A stretch of DNA of 34,928 bases from Enterovibrio norvegicus DSM 15893 (GTDB taxonomy: Bacteria > Pseudomonadota > Gammaproteobacteria > Enterobacterales > Vibrionaceae), in contig NZ_FOWR01000050.1 in assembly GCF_900115495.1 (NCBI RefSeq), positions 1 to 34,928 on the forward strand. Direction: 5' to 3'. The notes beneath the pieces are model-generated. The model did no database searches. It saw nothing but the letters and a program-made list of their open reading frames with translations, and had not been told where the DNA came from. The position numbers and the translations under genes are program-made. The first letter of the stretch is position 1, and each line of letters starts with the position of its first letter. Shown here piece by piece: positions 7,807-15,603 of the stretch.

Positions 7807-9267
7807 TTATAAAAGTGGGCTAAACATGTAGAAAAATTGTTCTACAGGTCGGTTGAATATGGAACGGTTACGCCATTCTTGAAGAGACACTGTCGTTGAG
7901 TGCGCCATATAAGTCTGTTGAAGTGTCATGAGATCTCGACAGAAATCAGGGTCATCCACGCACAGTGTAAGTTCGAAATTGAGCCATAGGCTTCGCATAT
8001 CGAGGTTAACGGTTCCGATCAAGCAGAAAGCTTCATCAATCATGACGGACTTGGTGTGTAATAGACCGCCATTGAATCGATAAATATTTACACCCGCTTG
8101 CAACAAATCGTTAAAAAAGGAACGACTCGCCCAATCCACCATCAAACTGTCGTTTTTCGCAGGAATGATGATATTCACCGTTACGCCACGTTGTGCTGTT
8201 GTTTGAAGTGCGCCCAACAAGGATTCACTGGGAACAAGGTAGGGTGTCGTTATCGTTACGCTCTTTTTTGCTTGGTGAATTGATATCATCAGTATCTGCT
8301 GAATAATACCGTCAGGCATACCTGGGCCGGATGGCGCAATTTGAACCGTGTGGTTGGCGTGAACATGTTGCTCAATCAAACTGCACTCGGGCAAGTTAGG
8401 TAAATAGCGTAGACCTGTTTCAACTTCCCAATCCCAAGCGAAGATACTGTTTAGGATCGGTACAGAAGGCCCTTCTGCTTGCACCATGATGTCAATCCAC
8501 TGACCTATCCCGGAATCCTGTTTAAAGAATCGTGGGTCGACCATGTTCATTGAGCCGGTATAACCCACCTTATTGTCTACCACCACAATTTTGCGGTGTT
8601 GTCGAATGTCCAGCCTGCGAAGGAACATACGCATTGGGCTTACCGCGAGCGCTTCGACGAGTTCTACACCGGCTTTTCGCATTGCATCAGGCCAGTGGCT
8701 TTTAAAGAAGGCTTTGCTGCCTGCTGAGTCCAACATGATTCGCACAGTAATGCCGCGTTCTGCTGCTTCGCAGACCGCTTTAGCCACGTCATCAGCGTGT
8801 CCGCCGGGCTGCCAAATATAAAAAACCATATTGACTGAGTGCTCGGCTTTTTGAACATCTGCGGCAATGGATCGCAAGATATCTGCGGTTTCGCTTTGCA
8901 GAGAAAGGAGGTTCCCAGCCAACGCAGGGATGCCAGCGCGTTTTAGGCATAAGTCATGAACGGGTCGAGACAGAAAGCTCTGGTGTTGGGGTCTGTGTGC
9001 ATCGCATCCACCGAGAGATTCCATCCAATCGCGATAGGGCTGGTACATCGCACGGGAGCGTTCAGCCCGTTTCTTGCCGAGGTTTAGTTCACCCACCAAC
9101 AAGTACAAGATCACCCCCACAATCGGAACAATGTAGATGATCATAAGCCAAGCAATGGATACGCCAAGGGCACGTCGTTTTAAGACAACACGAATGGTGA
9201 CAGAGGCAATCAGAAGCCAATAAAAGAAAACACTTGCCCAGACGAGGATTTGATAAATCTTTTCCAT
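7807..9267 (-). CDS. cls: Cardiolipin synthase A
   Basis: This 486-residue inner-membrane enzyme condenses two phosphatidylglycerols to cardiolipin and glycerol. Two N-terminal membrane segments (about residues 8-28 and 38-58) precede two phospholipase-D domains. Each carries an HxKxxxxD motif: HRKIVVVD near residue 225 with GSMN downstream, and HTKSVMID near residue 405 with GTVNLDMRS downstream. Length and layout match E. coli ClsA. The gene is monocistronic. Its position in the yci neighbourhood agrees with the E. coli gene order (cls near yciI/yciA/yciB). The identification is secure. Confidence 0.97.
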   Translation of the reverse strand: MEKIYQILVWASVFFYWLLIASVTIRVVLKRRALGVSIAWLMIIYIVPIVGVILYLLVGELNLGKKRAERSRAMYQPYRDWMESLGGCDAHRPQHQSFLSRPVHDLCLKRAGIPALAGNLLSLQSETADILRSIAADVQKAEHSVNMVFYIWQPGGHADDVAKAVCEAAERGITVRIMLDSAGSKAFFKSHWPDAMRKAGVELVEALAVSPMRMFLRRLDIRQHRKIVVVDNKVGYTGSMNMVDPRFFKQDSGIGQWIDIMVQAEGPSVPILNSIFAWDWEVETGLRYLPNLPECSLIEQHVHANHTVQIAPSGPGMPDGIIQQILMISIHQAKKSVTITTPYLVPSESLLGALQTTAQRGVTVNIIIPAKNDSLMVDWASRSFFNDLLQAGVNIYRFNGGLLHTKSVMIDEAFCLIGTVNLDMRSLWLNFELTLCVDDPDFCRDLMTLQQTYMAHSTTVSLQEWRNRSIFNRPVEQFFYMFSPLL

Positions 9268-9519
9268 ATCAAACGATTCAGCCCAATGGGATAACGAGAG
9301 TTAAGGACATTATGCACTGAATAGACCGATTAGTGTTCTCGATCTTGAGGTTGATTGACTAGCTATCTTTGCAGATTGTGATGAGTTGTTAAAAATGCGT
9401 GTGAATTTGATTGCGGAAACGTAATGAGATTAAGGTTGGATATGGTTAAATATGCTGCTTGATCGAAAAATATAGCGCATTCGCTTCAAATTTTATTCTC
9501 AAACTGGTTTACTTGCCAT
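9268..9519. other. Intergenic region between cls and the structured leader
   Basis: These 250 bases lie between the divergent cls and SNF symporter genes and should hold both promoters. No gene is visible. I could not assign promoter hexamers with confidence. Confidence 0.4.
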
Positions 9520-9670
9520 GCCTGTTAAGAAAACAGGCGCAATCGCTCCTGTAAGAAAATATTTACACCTCCGGCGGAGGAGTACCAAGGATTGGTAGTA
9601 GAAGCTGGATATACCTCAAGAGTGTGAGGCACCCAATGTTGGGGGTCACGTCCGGTTGCTTGGGTATAAC
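9520..9670 (+). ncRNA. Candidate structured 5' leader (riboswitch-like) of the SNF symporter
   Basis: Five consecutive hairpins are visible by direct base pairing. They are GCCTGTT/AACAGGC (9520-9526 with 9532-9538), CCTCC/GGAGG (9568-9572 with 9576-9580), TACCAA/TTGGTA (9583-9588 with 9592-9597), CCTCA/TGAGG (9614-9618 with 9625-9629) and CCCA/TGGG (9632-9635 with 9640-9643). TATACC at 9610-9615 can also close with GGTATA at 9663-9668. ACCCAA at 9631-9636 can pair alternatively with TTGGGT at 9660-9665, so competing folds exist. The element ends about 40 bases before the symporter start. It does not contain the conserved glycine-riboswitch cores, and I do not recognise another class. The structure is seen in the sequence; the regulatory role is inferred. 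Confidence 0.5.
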
Positions 9671-9711
9671 GATAATAACAATCACAATTACATTTGTAGT
9701 AGAGAGTACTT

Positions 9712-11058
9712 ATGGCAAGTGGTCATCGAGCCCAGTTTTCTTCGCGTTTAGGTTTCATTCTTGCCGCAGCAGGTTCTGCGGTTGGTTTGGGTAATATTTG
9801 GGGGTTTCCAACACAAGCAGCAAGCAATGGCGGTGCTGTCTTTCTTATCACTTATCTCATTATGGTGTTTGTTCTTGCTTACCCATTGCTGGTTGCAGAA
9901 CTGACTATTGGCCGTTTTGGTGCATCAAACCCTATTCGTTCTCTTATGTCGATTGCACCGAAGCAAAAGTTACTCGCCTCTTCTGTCGGTATCGCGGGCA
10001 TGTTGGGTGTTAGCGGTATTCTGAGCTTCTATGCCATCGTGGCGGGTTGGTTCTTTGGCTTTTTGATTGGCCCTGTGCTCAGTGTCTTGGGCTTCGAAAG
10101 TGCGGCAGCGTGGTTGGAAGGCTTTGGTACCGCCCGCAATATCGTGCTGATGCTGGTCTTCATGTTACTGACCATCTTCGTTGTGCGAAGCGGTGTGACC
10201 GATGGTATCGAGAAATGGTCTAGCCGTTTGATGCCTGTACTGTTCATTCTGTTCATCTCAATGGTGGCCTACACTTTGCTCCAAGACGGCGCAATGGAAG
10301 GGTTGAAGATGTACCTTGTTCCAGATATGTCGCACTTCTCTCCGGATCTAATGGTTAGCGCAATGGGTCAAGCCTTCTTCTCACTCTCTATTGGCGTGTG
10401 CACCATGATGGTTTACGGCTCTTACTTACGTAAAGATGCTGATATTCCAAAAACGGCAGCGCAAGTTGCACTTCTTGATACGGGGGTTGCGTTTGTCGCG
10501 GGTCTGTTGATTTTGCCTGCTATGTTTGTCGCGCAAAACAATGGCGTAGAGATTTACAGTGACGCGGGTGCGTTACTTGATGGTGATACGCTGGTGTTTA
10601 GCGTGCTGCCGGCCATGTTCGATACCATGGGTGGTGCAGGTTTAATCATTGGCATTGCGTTCTTTGCTCTTATGGTTATTGCTGCACTGACATCGTCTAT
10701 TTCAATGCTTGAAGTGCCTGTCTCTTGCGCGTCAGAAGAGCTGAATAAAGATCGTAAAACCGTTGTATGGTGGATTGGCGGTGCGATTGCGCTGTTCTCA
10801 ACCCTAATTATCCTTAACTTCGGTTCTATGTTTGGTTTGGTGATTAGTGTCACCACCGAGTATATGCAGCCAATCTTAGGTCTTATCATGGCATTGATTG
10901 CAGGGTGGATCTGGAAGCGTAACCAAGTGTTGGAAGAGTTGAGCCAAGGTAACCCTGAGTTAAAAGACAGCCTGTTCTGGAAAATCTGGCCAACGTACGT
11001 GCGCGTTGTATGTCCTATTCTGATGGCGCTCGTGTTTTTATGGCCGGTGCTGAAATAA
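9712..11058 (+). CDS. Sodium-dependent transporter, SNF/neurotransmitter:sodium symporter family
   Basis: This 448-residue inner-membrane protein has about 11 membrane segments. The first segment carries the family signature LAAAGSAVGLGNIWGFP (residues 18-32), with the unwound helix that binds sodium and substrate in LeuT-type carriers. Other family features are GGAVFLITYLIMVF in segment 2 and SFFSLSIGVCTMMVYGSYL in segment 6. SNF carriers import amino acids or related compounds using sodium; the substrate cannot be read from the sequence. The ribosome-binding site is weak (GAGAG, five bases before the ATG), which would suit control through the leader RNA upstream. The gene is transcribed alone and has its own terminator at about 11138-11175. 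Confidence 0.95.
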   Translation: MASGHRAQFSSRLGFILAAAGSAVGLGNIWGFPTQAASNGGAVFLITYLIMVFVLAYPLLVAELTIGRFGASNPIRSLMSIAPKQKLLASSVGIAGMLGVSGILSFYAIVAGWFFGFLIGPVLSVLGFESAAAWLEGFGTARNIVLMLVFMLLTIFVVRSGVTDGIEKWSSRLMPVLFILFISMVAYTLLQDGAMEGLKMYLVPDMSHFSPDLMVSAMGQAFFSLSIGVCTMMVYGSYLRKDADIPKTAAQVALLDTGVAFVAGLLILPAMFVAQNNGVEIYSDAGALLDGDTLVFSVLPAMFDTMGGAGLIIGIAFFALMVIAALTSSISMLEVPVSCASEELNKDRKTVVWWIGGAIALFSTLIILNFGSMFGLVISVTTEYMQPILGLIMALIAGWIWKRNQVLEELSQGNPELKDSLFWKIWPTYVRVVCPILMALVFLWPVLK

Positions 11059-11137
11059 ACACTCGCTACTTATGATGCGATAACGCTTGTTTCGAAAGCT
11101 CTGAATTTGAAACCATAGCATTCGAGATAGGCGAGAA

Positions 11138-11175
11138 AAAATCCTCAGCCAGTGAGCTGGGGATTTTCGTTTTTA
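11138..11175 (+). terminator. Rho-independent terminator of the SNF symporter gene
   Basis: A stem of about 12 pairs, AAAATCCTCAGC with GCTGGGGATTTT (11138-11149 with 11156-11167), has one T-G wobble. It is followed by CGTTTTT. Confidence 0.8.
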
Positions 11176-11256
11176 GCGTTTAACCTTCTTCCGTGCTTTA
11201 TTCGCACCAGTTCTGCCATTACACTCTCCGCAGTTTCGATTATTCAAGGTTCAGCT

Positions 11257-11937
11257 ATGTTCGATCTGGTCTTTCAAAACGAAGACTTCCTGGTGATTGA
11301 TAAACACCCTGGTATCAGCGTACATAAAGATGATAACGCTCAACCATTGCTTGCCTGCGTTGCGCAGCTAACGGGTGATAAACAGCTGTATTTGATCCAC
11401 CGCTTAGACAAGATGACCTCGGGTCTTTTATTGCTCGGTCGTCATCAGACTGCAGCGTCGGCGCTTTCATCGCTTTTTGCTAAACGAGAAGTGGGTAAGT
11501 TTTATCTGGCGATTGCCGCGAAAAAACCGACGAAAAAGCAGGGCACAATCATTGGTGATATGGCGAAAAGTCGTCGATCAATGTGGAAGCTCCTACCAAG
11601 TCGAGAAAACCCAGCGGTAACACAGTTTTTTTCTACTTCTGTGGGTGAAGGGCGCCGTGCTTTTCTTTGTAAGCCATTCACGGGCAAAACCCACCAAATT
11701 CGCGTTGCTTTAAAGAGCGTTGGTTCGGCAATTTTAGGTGATAACACTTATGGTGGCTTAGAGGCCGACCGTGGCTATCTTCACGCATATGCCTTGTCAT
11801 TTTCACATGCGGGTGAGCAATACCAATTTATTCAGCCTCCTCGCATTGGTGAGCAGTGGGCAGAGATTCCAGAAGAATGGCAATCTCCCTCTTCGTTGGC
11901 TTGGCCGACATTGCCTCATAAAAAAACCAAAGCGTAG
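11257..11937 (+). CDS. RluA-family RNA pseudouridine synthase
   Basis: This 226-residue enzyme isomerises uridine to pseudouridine in structured RNA. It carries the catalytic motif HRLDKMTSGLLLLGR, with Asp51 as the expected nucleophile. Motif III-like residues are in KPFTGKTHQIRVALKSVG, followed by GDNTYGG. There is no S4 domain, and the short length fits the uncharacterised 'group 3' RluA subfamily rather than RluA, RluC or RluD. The start is set at MFDLVFQNEDF (11257), with AGG seven bases upstream. A longer frame from 11152 would begin inside the preceding terminator. A small basic protein and a methyltransferase follow on the same strand. The RNA target is unknown; an rRNA or tRNA site is likely. 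Confidence 0.9.
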   Translation: MFDLVFQNEDFLVIDKHPGISVHKDDNAQPLLACVAQLTGDKQLYLIHRLDKMTSGLLLLGRHQTAASALSSLFAKREVGKFYLAIAAKKPTKKQGTIIGDMAKSRRSMWKLLPSRENPAVTQFFSTSVGEGRRAFLCKPFTGKTHQIRVALKSVGSAILGDNTYGGLEADRGYLHAYALSFSHAGEQYQFIQPPRIGEQWAEIPEEWQSPSSLAWPTLPHKKTKA

Positions 11938-12000
11938 TGACGCATATTTCAAATTACTCTTTCGTACCCCATGGATGGAACGAGACTGTTGGAGCATTCC

Positions 12001-12216
12001 ATGCCGCTAGTTCGTAAAAAGACACAAACCAATGCACATCGTTTCTGGAGCCTTGCCAATCTTCGTCGCCAACGTTTAAAGAAATCGGCGAGAGGGCGCA
12101 TTAAAAGAAACAGTGATTTCACCAACCTTCAGCTGGGCGGTGCACCCGTTGAAGGGGTCGCAATCGCAAACCCTGACAATGTCATCGTTGAAAACAATGA
12201 AGGATTTGAAAAATGA
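12001..12216 (+). CDS. Small basic hypothetical protein, 71 residues
   Basis: I do not recognise this protein. The start is set at MPLVRKKTQTNAHRF (12001) because GGAG lies six bases upstream; an ATG at 11971 has no such site. The N-terminal half is strongly basic (RKK, RRQRLKKSARGRIKR) and could contact RNA or DNA. The C-terminal half is acidic (NPDNVIVENNEGFEK). Its stop overlaps the start of the methyltransferase gene (ATGATGA, 4-base overlap), so the two are translationally coupled. This suggests a shared role, perhaps in RNA or ribosome modification with the flanking pseudouridine synthase and methyltransferase. That is inference from gene order only. Confidence 0.7.
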   Translation: MPLVRKKTQTNAHRFWSLANLRRQRLKKSARGRIKRNSDFTNLQLGGAPVEGVAIANPDNVIVENNEGFEK

Positions 12217-13163
12217 TGAATCCAGACGCTTTGTCGACGTTTTTTACCGTTATTTCTGAGCGCTTACCTGCGTGCGGTAATGAAGTGCGCCGTGTTTTTC
12301 ATGGCCGTGGTCGTTGTTATGAAGGGCTTGAACAAATCACAGCTGACTGGCTCGGTAGCGGTGTGCTTCAGATTGCGATCTTTAAGGAAGATGAAGCCGC
12401 ATTCTATGAGGCGCTAAAACAAGGTATCACCGAGTTTCAGCACGGTGATGTTTGGAAAGAGGTTGGCGGTAATACCATCGTTGTTCAACATCGTGACCGC
12501 GAAGGTGCAGAAACAGAGACCTTTGTGGGCGAGCAGCCCCAACAAATCAATGTGATTGAGAACGGGCTGACTTACAAATTGGATCTGGGTAAGCGCCAGA
12601 ACAATGGCTTGTTCCTCGACATGCGTTTAGGTCGAGAGTGGGTGCAGAACAATGCCAAACACAAGCGCGTATTGAACCTGTTTGCCTACACGTGCGGCTT
12701 TTCTGTGGCAGCCATTGAAGGTAAGGCTGACCAAGTGGTTAACTTGGACATGGCGAGATCGTCGCTTTCTCGCGGTCGTGAAAATCATCAGTTGAATCAG
12801 CATAACCTCAACCAAGTGGCATTTTTGGGGCACGAGCTATTCAAGTCATGGGGCAAGGTGAAAAAGTATGGCCCTTATGATTTAGTGATTATCGATCCAC
12901 CGTCATTCCAGAAAGGCAGTTTCGTTCTGACGAAAGACTACGCGAAGATCTTGCGCCGCTTGCCTGAGCTGGTGGTGGAAGGTGGCGATGTATTGGCATG
13001 TGTTAACTCACCAGATATCCAGCCGAGTTTCCTGACTGAACAAATGGCAGAATGCGCGCCAGCATTCGAATTTGTCTCTCGCTTAGATAATCCGCCAGAG
13101 TTTGAAGACATTGATGCAGACAGCGCGTTGAAAGTGATGCATTTTCGTCACCGCGTAAGTTAA
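12213..13163 (+). CDS. Class I SAM-dependent methyltransferase, RlmI/RlmK-like
   Basis: This 316-residue protein has a Rossmann methyltransferase domain in its second half. The SAM-binding motif is NLFAYTCGFSVAAIEGKADQVVNLDM (about 149-174), and the catalytic motif IIDPPSFQKGSF starts near residue 225. The region YKLDLGKRQNNGLFLDMRLGREWV is the conserved segment before the Rossmann fold in the RlmI/RlmL-C-terminal family of rRNA cytosine/guanine methyltransferases. The N-terminal PUA domain of RlmI is absent, so I do not assign rlmI. Either of two adjacent ATGs (12213 or 12216) may start translation. The gene overlaps the small basic protein upstream by four bases. The substrate is probably RNA. 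Confidence 0.88.
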   Translation: MMNPDALSTFFTVISERLPACGNEVRRVFHGRGRCYEGLEQITADWLGSGVLQIAIFKEDEAAFYEALKQGITEFQHGDVWKEVGGNTIVVQHRDREGAETETFVGEQPQQINVIENGLTYKLDLGKRQNNGLFLDMRLGREWVQNNAKHKRVLNLFAYTCGFSVAAIEGKADQVVNLDMARSSLSRGRENHQLNQHNLNQVAFLGHELFKSWGKVKKYGPYDLVIIDPPSFQKGSFVLTKDYAKILRRLPELVVEGGDVLACVNSPDIQPSFLTEQMAECAPAFEFVSRLDNPPEFEDIDADSALKVMHFRHRVS

Positions 13164-13203
13164 GTAAACCGTATATTTTCCTGAATCTACTTGGAGGTAA
13201 GTC

Positions 13204-13452
13204 ATGGATGCCTTTCTCCGCATCAGCCAATTCGACGCGGGCCATTACGACGTTTTGTATCAAGGTAAACGTTGGGGAATGTCGATAAGGCGTTATAGCT
13301 CAGGGAAGTCCGTCAAGGTGTATGCCGAATCACTGTCTAGCACTGACTTCATCAGTGCCAATATGTATGAGTTCGATGGAAGGTGGGTGCTCAAACCCTG
13401 TGAAATGCCGGACGAGAAAGTCTTGGCGTTTATTCAAGGGTTTACTGTGTAG
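13204..13452 (+). CDS. Hypothetical protein, 82 residues
   Basis: I do not recognise this protein. A strong ribosome-binding site (TTGGAGGTAAG) precedes the ATG, and a terminator follows the stop within 40 bases, so the gene is credible. The protein is a mixed alpha/beta sequence with many aromatic residues (QFDAGHYDVLYQGKRWGMSIRR and ANMYEFDGRWVLKPCEM). It has no signal peptide or membrane segment. It lies 40 bases after the methyltransferase gene on the same strand and may be its last operon partner. Confidence 0.72.
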   Translation: MDAFLRISQFDAGHYDVLYQGKRWGMSIRRYSSGKSVKVYAESLSSTDFISANMYEFDGRWVLKPCEMPDEKVLAFIQGFTV

Positions 13453-13488
13453 ATAGTGATGGATTGTCGCTGCTTGTATGACATGATC

Positions 13489-13514
13489 AAAAAAGGCCCA
13501 GAAGGGCCTTTTTG
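13489..13514. terminator. Bidirectional terminator between the convergent 82-residue and lipoprotein genes
   Basis: The perfect stem AAAAAGGCCC / GGGCCTTTTT (13490-13499 with 13504-13513) has a loop of AGAA. Both strands end in a run of Ts. It serves the plus-strand gene ending at 13452 and the minus-strand gene ending at 13532. Confidence 0.92.
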
Positions 13515-13531
13515 CGTTCGACGTTGACATG

Positions 13532-13927
13532 TTATTTCACGCAGTCTTCGTAGGTGACGAAGCGTTCTAAAATCTCACGGCCACGGCTGTCGCGGAAAAG
13601 AAGCTTATAGCTAACGCCTTTCTCCATCAGCGAAGCGATTTCATTGTCTGAACAGTAAGTGTTCTTCAAGTTATCCGCCAGCACAGTCGGTGCAACATCG
13701 CCGCTTCCAGAGTAAAGCAATGTCAGTTCAATATTACTGCCGTCTGCTTTCGCTCGAACGATGTTATAGCCAGGACCCTCGACGGGCATTATCTTGCCAA
13801 GCATGTCTGCGCGTTGCGCAGCGAAGGTTTCAGCAATTTCTTGATCAGACGTACTGGAACATGCCGAAATAAGCATTGCTAGGAGGCCAGCAAGTGCAAT
13901 TCGTCCAGTGGATGATACTAGTCGCAT
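13532..13927 (-). CDS. Lipoprotein, probable type II secretion pilotin of the AspS/GspS-beta type
   Basis: This 131-residue precursor has a signal peptide and lipobox LISAC, lipidated at Cys23. The residues after the Cys are Ser-Ser, not Asp, favouring outer-membrane sorting by Lol. The mature part follows the layout I recall for GspS-beta pilotins: a helix (EIAETFAAQRADML), a YNIVRAKADGSNIELTLLY strand pair, a Tyr-Cys (Cys92), GVSYKLLFRDSRGREI strands and a C-terminal Cys129 that can pair with Cys92. GspS-beta proteins bring the secretin GspD to the outer membrane. No other type II secretion gene is in the window, which is usual for aspS in Vibrio. A generic lipoprotein is the alternative. 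It lies 30 bases after yciI on the same strand. Confidence 0.65.
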   Translation of the reverse strand: MRLVSSTGRIALAGLLAMLISACSSTSDQEIAETFAAQRADMLGKIMPVEGPGYNIVRAKADGSNIELTLLYSGSGDVAPTVLADNLKNTYCSDNEIASLMEKGVSYKLLFRDSRGREILERFVTYEDCVK

Positions 13928-13957
13928 TAAAAAATCCTTTGCATATCCGTTGCCAAA

Positions 13958-14260
13958 TTAGGCGGGCAACACTTTCTTAAACGGTTTGATGATGACATCT
14001 TTATAAACACCCGCTTCGATGTACGGGTCGGCATCGGCCCAAGCCTTTGCATCAGCGAGACTGTCAAATTTCGCAATAACCGTGGAGCCAGTAAATCCTG
14101 CTTCACCAGGATCTTCAGAATCAATCGCCGGATTGGGGCCTGCTACCAGCAGACGGCCTTCGGCGTCAAGTTCGCGAAGTCTAGCTAAGTGTTGCTCACG
14201 TACCTGCATACGCAAAGGCAAACTATTCTCTACATCTTGTGAAAAAATGACGTACCACAT
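13958..14260 (-). CDS. yciI: YciI family protein
   Basis: This 100-residue protein has the dimeric alpha-beta barrel fold of the YCII family. The conserved opening [13 protein letters not shown] is followed by [26 protein letters not shown] with the family's His-Leu pair. The pattern [40 protein letters not shown] matches the 'DPY...G' region of E. coli YciI. The biochemical role is unknown. A weak resemblance to dehydratases and chlorite-dismutase folds is known for the family. It lies between yciA and the pilotin-like gene, in the order known from E. coli but without tonB between yciA and yciI. Confidence 0.93.
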   Translation of the reverse strand: MWYVIFSQDVENSLPLRMQVREQHLARLRELDAEGRLLVAGPNPAIDSEDPGEAGFTGSTVIAKFDSLADAKAWADADPYIEAGVYKDVIIKPFKKVLPA

Positions 14261-14350
14261 CCGTGTTTTCTCTCTCGGTTATCTTTTGGTTCACAGTATC
14301 TCGCCAAGTGTATGCGAGCGTAACCAAAATCGCTTATTGAAATGTATGAT

Positions 14351-14749
14351 TTATGACTTATTTATCGGTCTTGGTCGACCGTTGGCATCAATCGCCACAT
14401 AGTTAAACGTTGCTTCGCAAACTTTGTGGCGTTGGCCGACGCCATCTGCGGCGACAGGTTTCACCCAAACTTCCAGTGCAACGCTCATTGAAGTGCGTCC
14501 AATACGAATGCATTCGCCATAGCAACACACAACATCACCGACTTTTACCGGTGTTTTAAAGACAATTTCTTCAACGGAGACAGTCACAACACGTCCGTGA
14601 GAAATCTCTTTTGCCAAAATGGCACCCGCTAAGTCAAGTTGAGACATGATCCAGCCGCCGAAAATATCACCGTTTGCATTTGTGTCTGCAGGCATGGCGA
14701 GGGTGCGCAATAAAAGTTGGCCGCGAGGGCAATTGTTCGTTTCCGACAT
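14351..14749 (-). CDS. yciA: Acyl-CoA thioesterase YciA
   Basis: This 132-residue hotdog-fold enzyme hydrolyses a broad range of acyl-CoAs. The start is set at MSETNNCPRG (14749), which gives the E. coli length and has GGAAG upstream; a frame from 14800 lacks a site. The family core NANGDIFGGWIMSQLDLAGAI (about 25-44) contains the catalytic Asp40 and the helix that carries it. VTVSVEEIVFKTPVKVGDVV is the typical hotdog beta-strand pair. It lies 63 bases downstream of yciB on the same strand, as in E. coli. Confidence 0.96.
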   Translation of the reverse strand: MSETNNCPRGQLLLRTLAMPADTNANGDIFGGWIMSQLDLAGAILAKEISHGRVVTVSVEEIVFKTPVKVGDVVCCYGECIRIGRTSMSVALEVWVKPVAADGVGQRHKVCEATFNYVAIDANGRPRPINKS

Positions 14750-14812
14750 GGTACTACTTCCGGGAAATGAAAAACCAATGTGAGATAAAATTTCTCCCAT
14801 TGGGCTAAGTAA

Positions 14813-15379
14813 TTATTCTGAATCGGTTTCTTTCTTTGATTCTTCTGGCGCGTCTTCTTTCGGCATGTGTTTATAGATATAAACACCGGTGGCCAAGGTG
14901 TAAGCCAGCGTTAGACCGAGTAAGCCGAACACTTTGAAGTTCACCCATACATCAAGGGGTAGCTGATACGCCACATAGATATTGACGACCGCGAGCACAG
15001 CAAAGAACAAAACCCATGCATTGTTGACGTTTCGCCACACTGCATCGGGCAAGACGATTTCTTTACCGAGCATACCTTTAATGAGTGGCTTGCCCATGAT
15101 TTGCGAAACAATGAGGCCACCCGCGAAAAGCGCATAAACAATGGTCACTTTCCATTTGATGAAATTGTCATCTTGGAAAAAAAGCGTCATCCCACCAAAC
15201 ACTGTAACCAGTGCGGCTGTGACTATCTGCATTTTTTCGATTTTCTTGTATAACACCCACGTCACGATCACTTGGATGATGGTGGCAACGATAAGTGCTC
15301 CGGTGGCGACGTAAATGTCCTGCATTTTGTAGAGAGCAAAGAAAATGACCAATGGAATAAAGTCGAGGAGCTGTTTCAT
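14813..15379 (-). CDS. yciB: Inner-membrane septation protein A homologue YciB
   Basis: This 188-residue integral membrane protein has about five to six membrane segments. The opening [27 protein letters not shown] and the [28 protein letters not shown] region are diagnostic. The C-terminal cytoplasmic tail is charged ([15 protein letters not shown]). YciB is implicated in envelope maintenance and septation, interacting with the elongasome and divisome. It is the first gene of yciB-yciA-yciI-lipoprotein on the minus strand. Confidence 0.97.
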   Translation of the reverse strand: MKQLLDFIPLVIFFALYKMQDIYVATGALIVATIIQVIVTWVLYKKIEKMQIVTAALVTVFGGMTLFFQDDNFIKWKVTIVYALFAGGLIVSQIMGKPLIKGMLGKEIVLPDAVWRNVNNAWVLFFAVLAVVNIYVAYQLPLDVWVNFKVFGLLGLTLAYTLATGVYIYKHMPKEDAPEESKKETDSE

Positions 15380-15553
15380 TCAGGTACTTATCCTTGTTTA
15401 CCCATCAGGGTAGGTGCGATTCAGCGTTCGAGTTTACCGAATAATGATCAGAGTTAAAACGTGATTAACCGGATGAATTGCCGTGAGATATGTTGGGTTA
15501 ACCTTGTTGGGTATTCTTTGTACGGTCGCAAGGGCCAATGGAAAGAGAGCAAA

Positions 15554-15582
15554 TACAAAAAAGGCCGGCAATTGCCGACCTG
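15554..15582 (-). terminator. Rho-independent terminator of the trp operon
   Basis: On the minus strand the stem AGGTCGGCA / TGCCGGCCT has one T-G wobble. It is followed by TTTTTTGTATTTG. It lies about 20 bases after the trpA stop codon. Confidence 0.88.
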
Positions 15583-15603
15583 TCTTTGTTTCATAAACCT
15601 CGA

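Noticed and set aside
9541-9711. Glycine riboswitch upstream of the SNF symporter
   Set aside because: The conserved glycine aptamer segments known from Vibrio are not present, although hairpins are. It was therefore left as an unclassified structured leader.
11152-11256. Longer N-terminus for the RluA-family enzyme
   Set aside because: The extension begins within the terminator of the symporter gene and has no family resemblance; the ATG at 11257 fits the family start.
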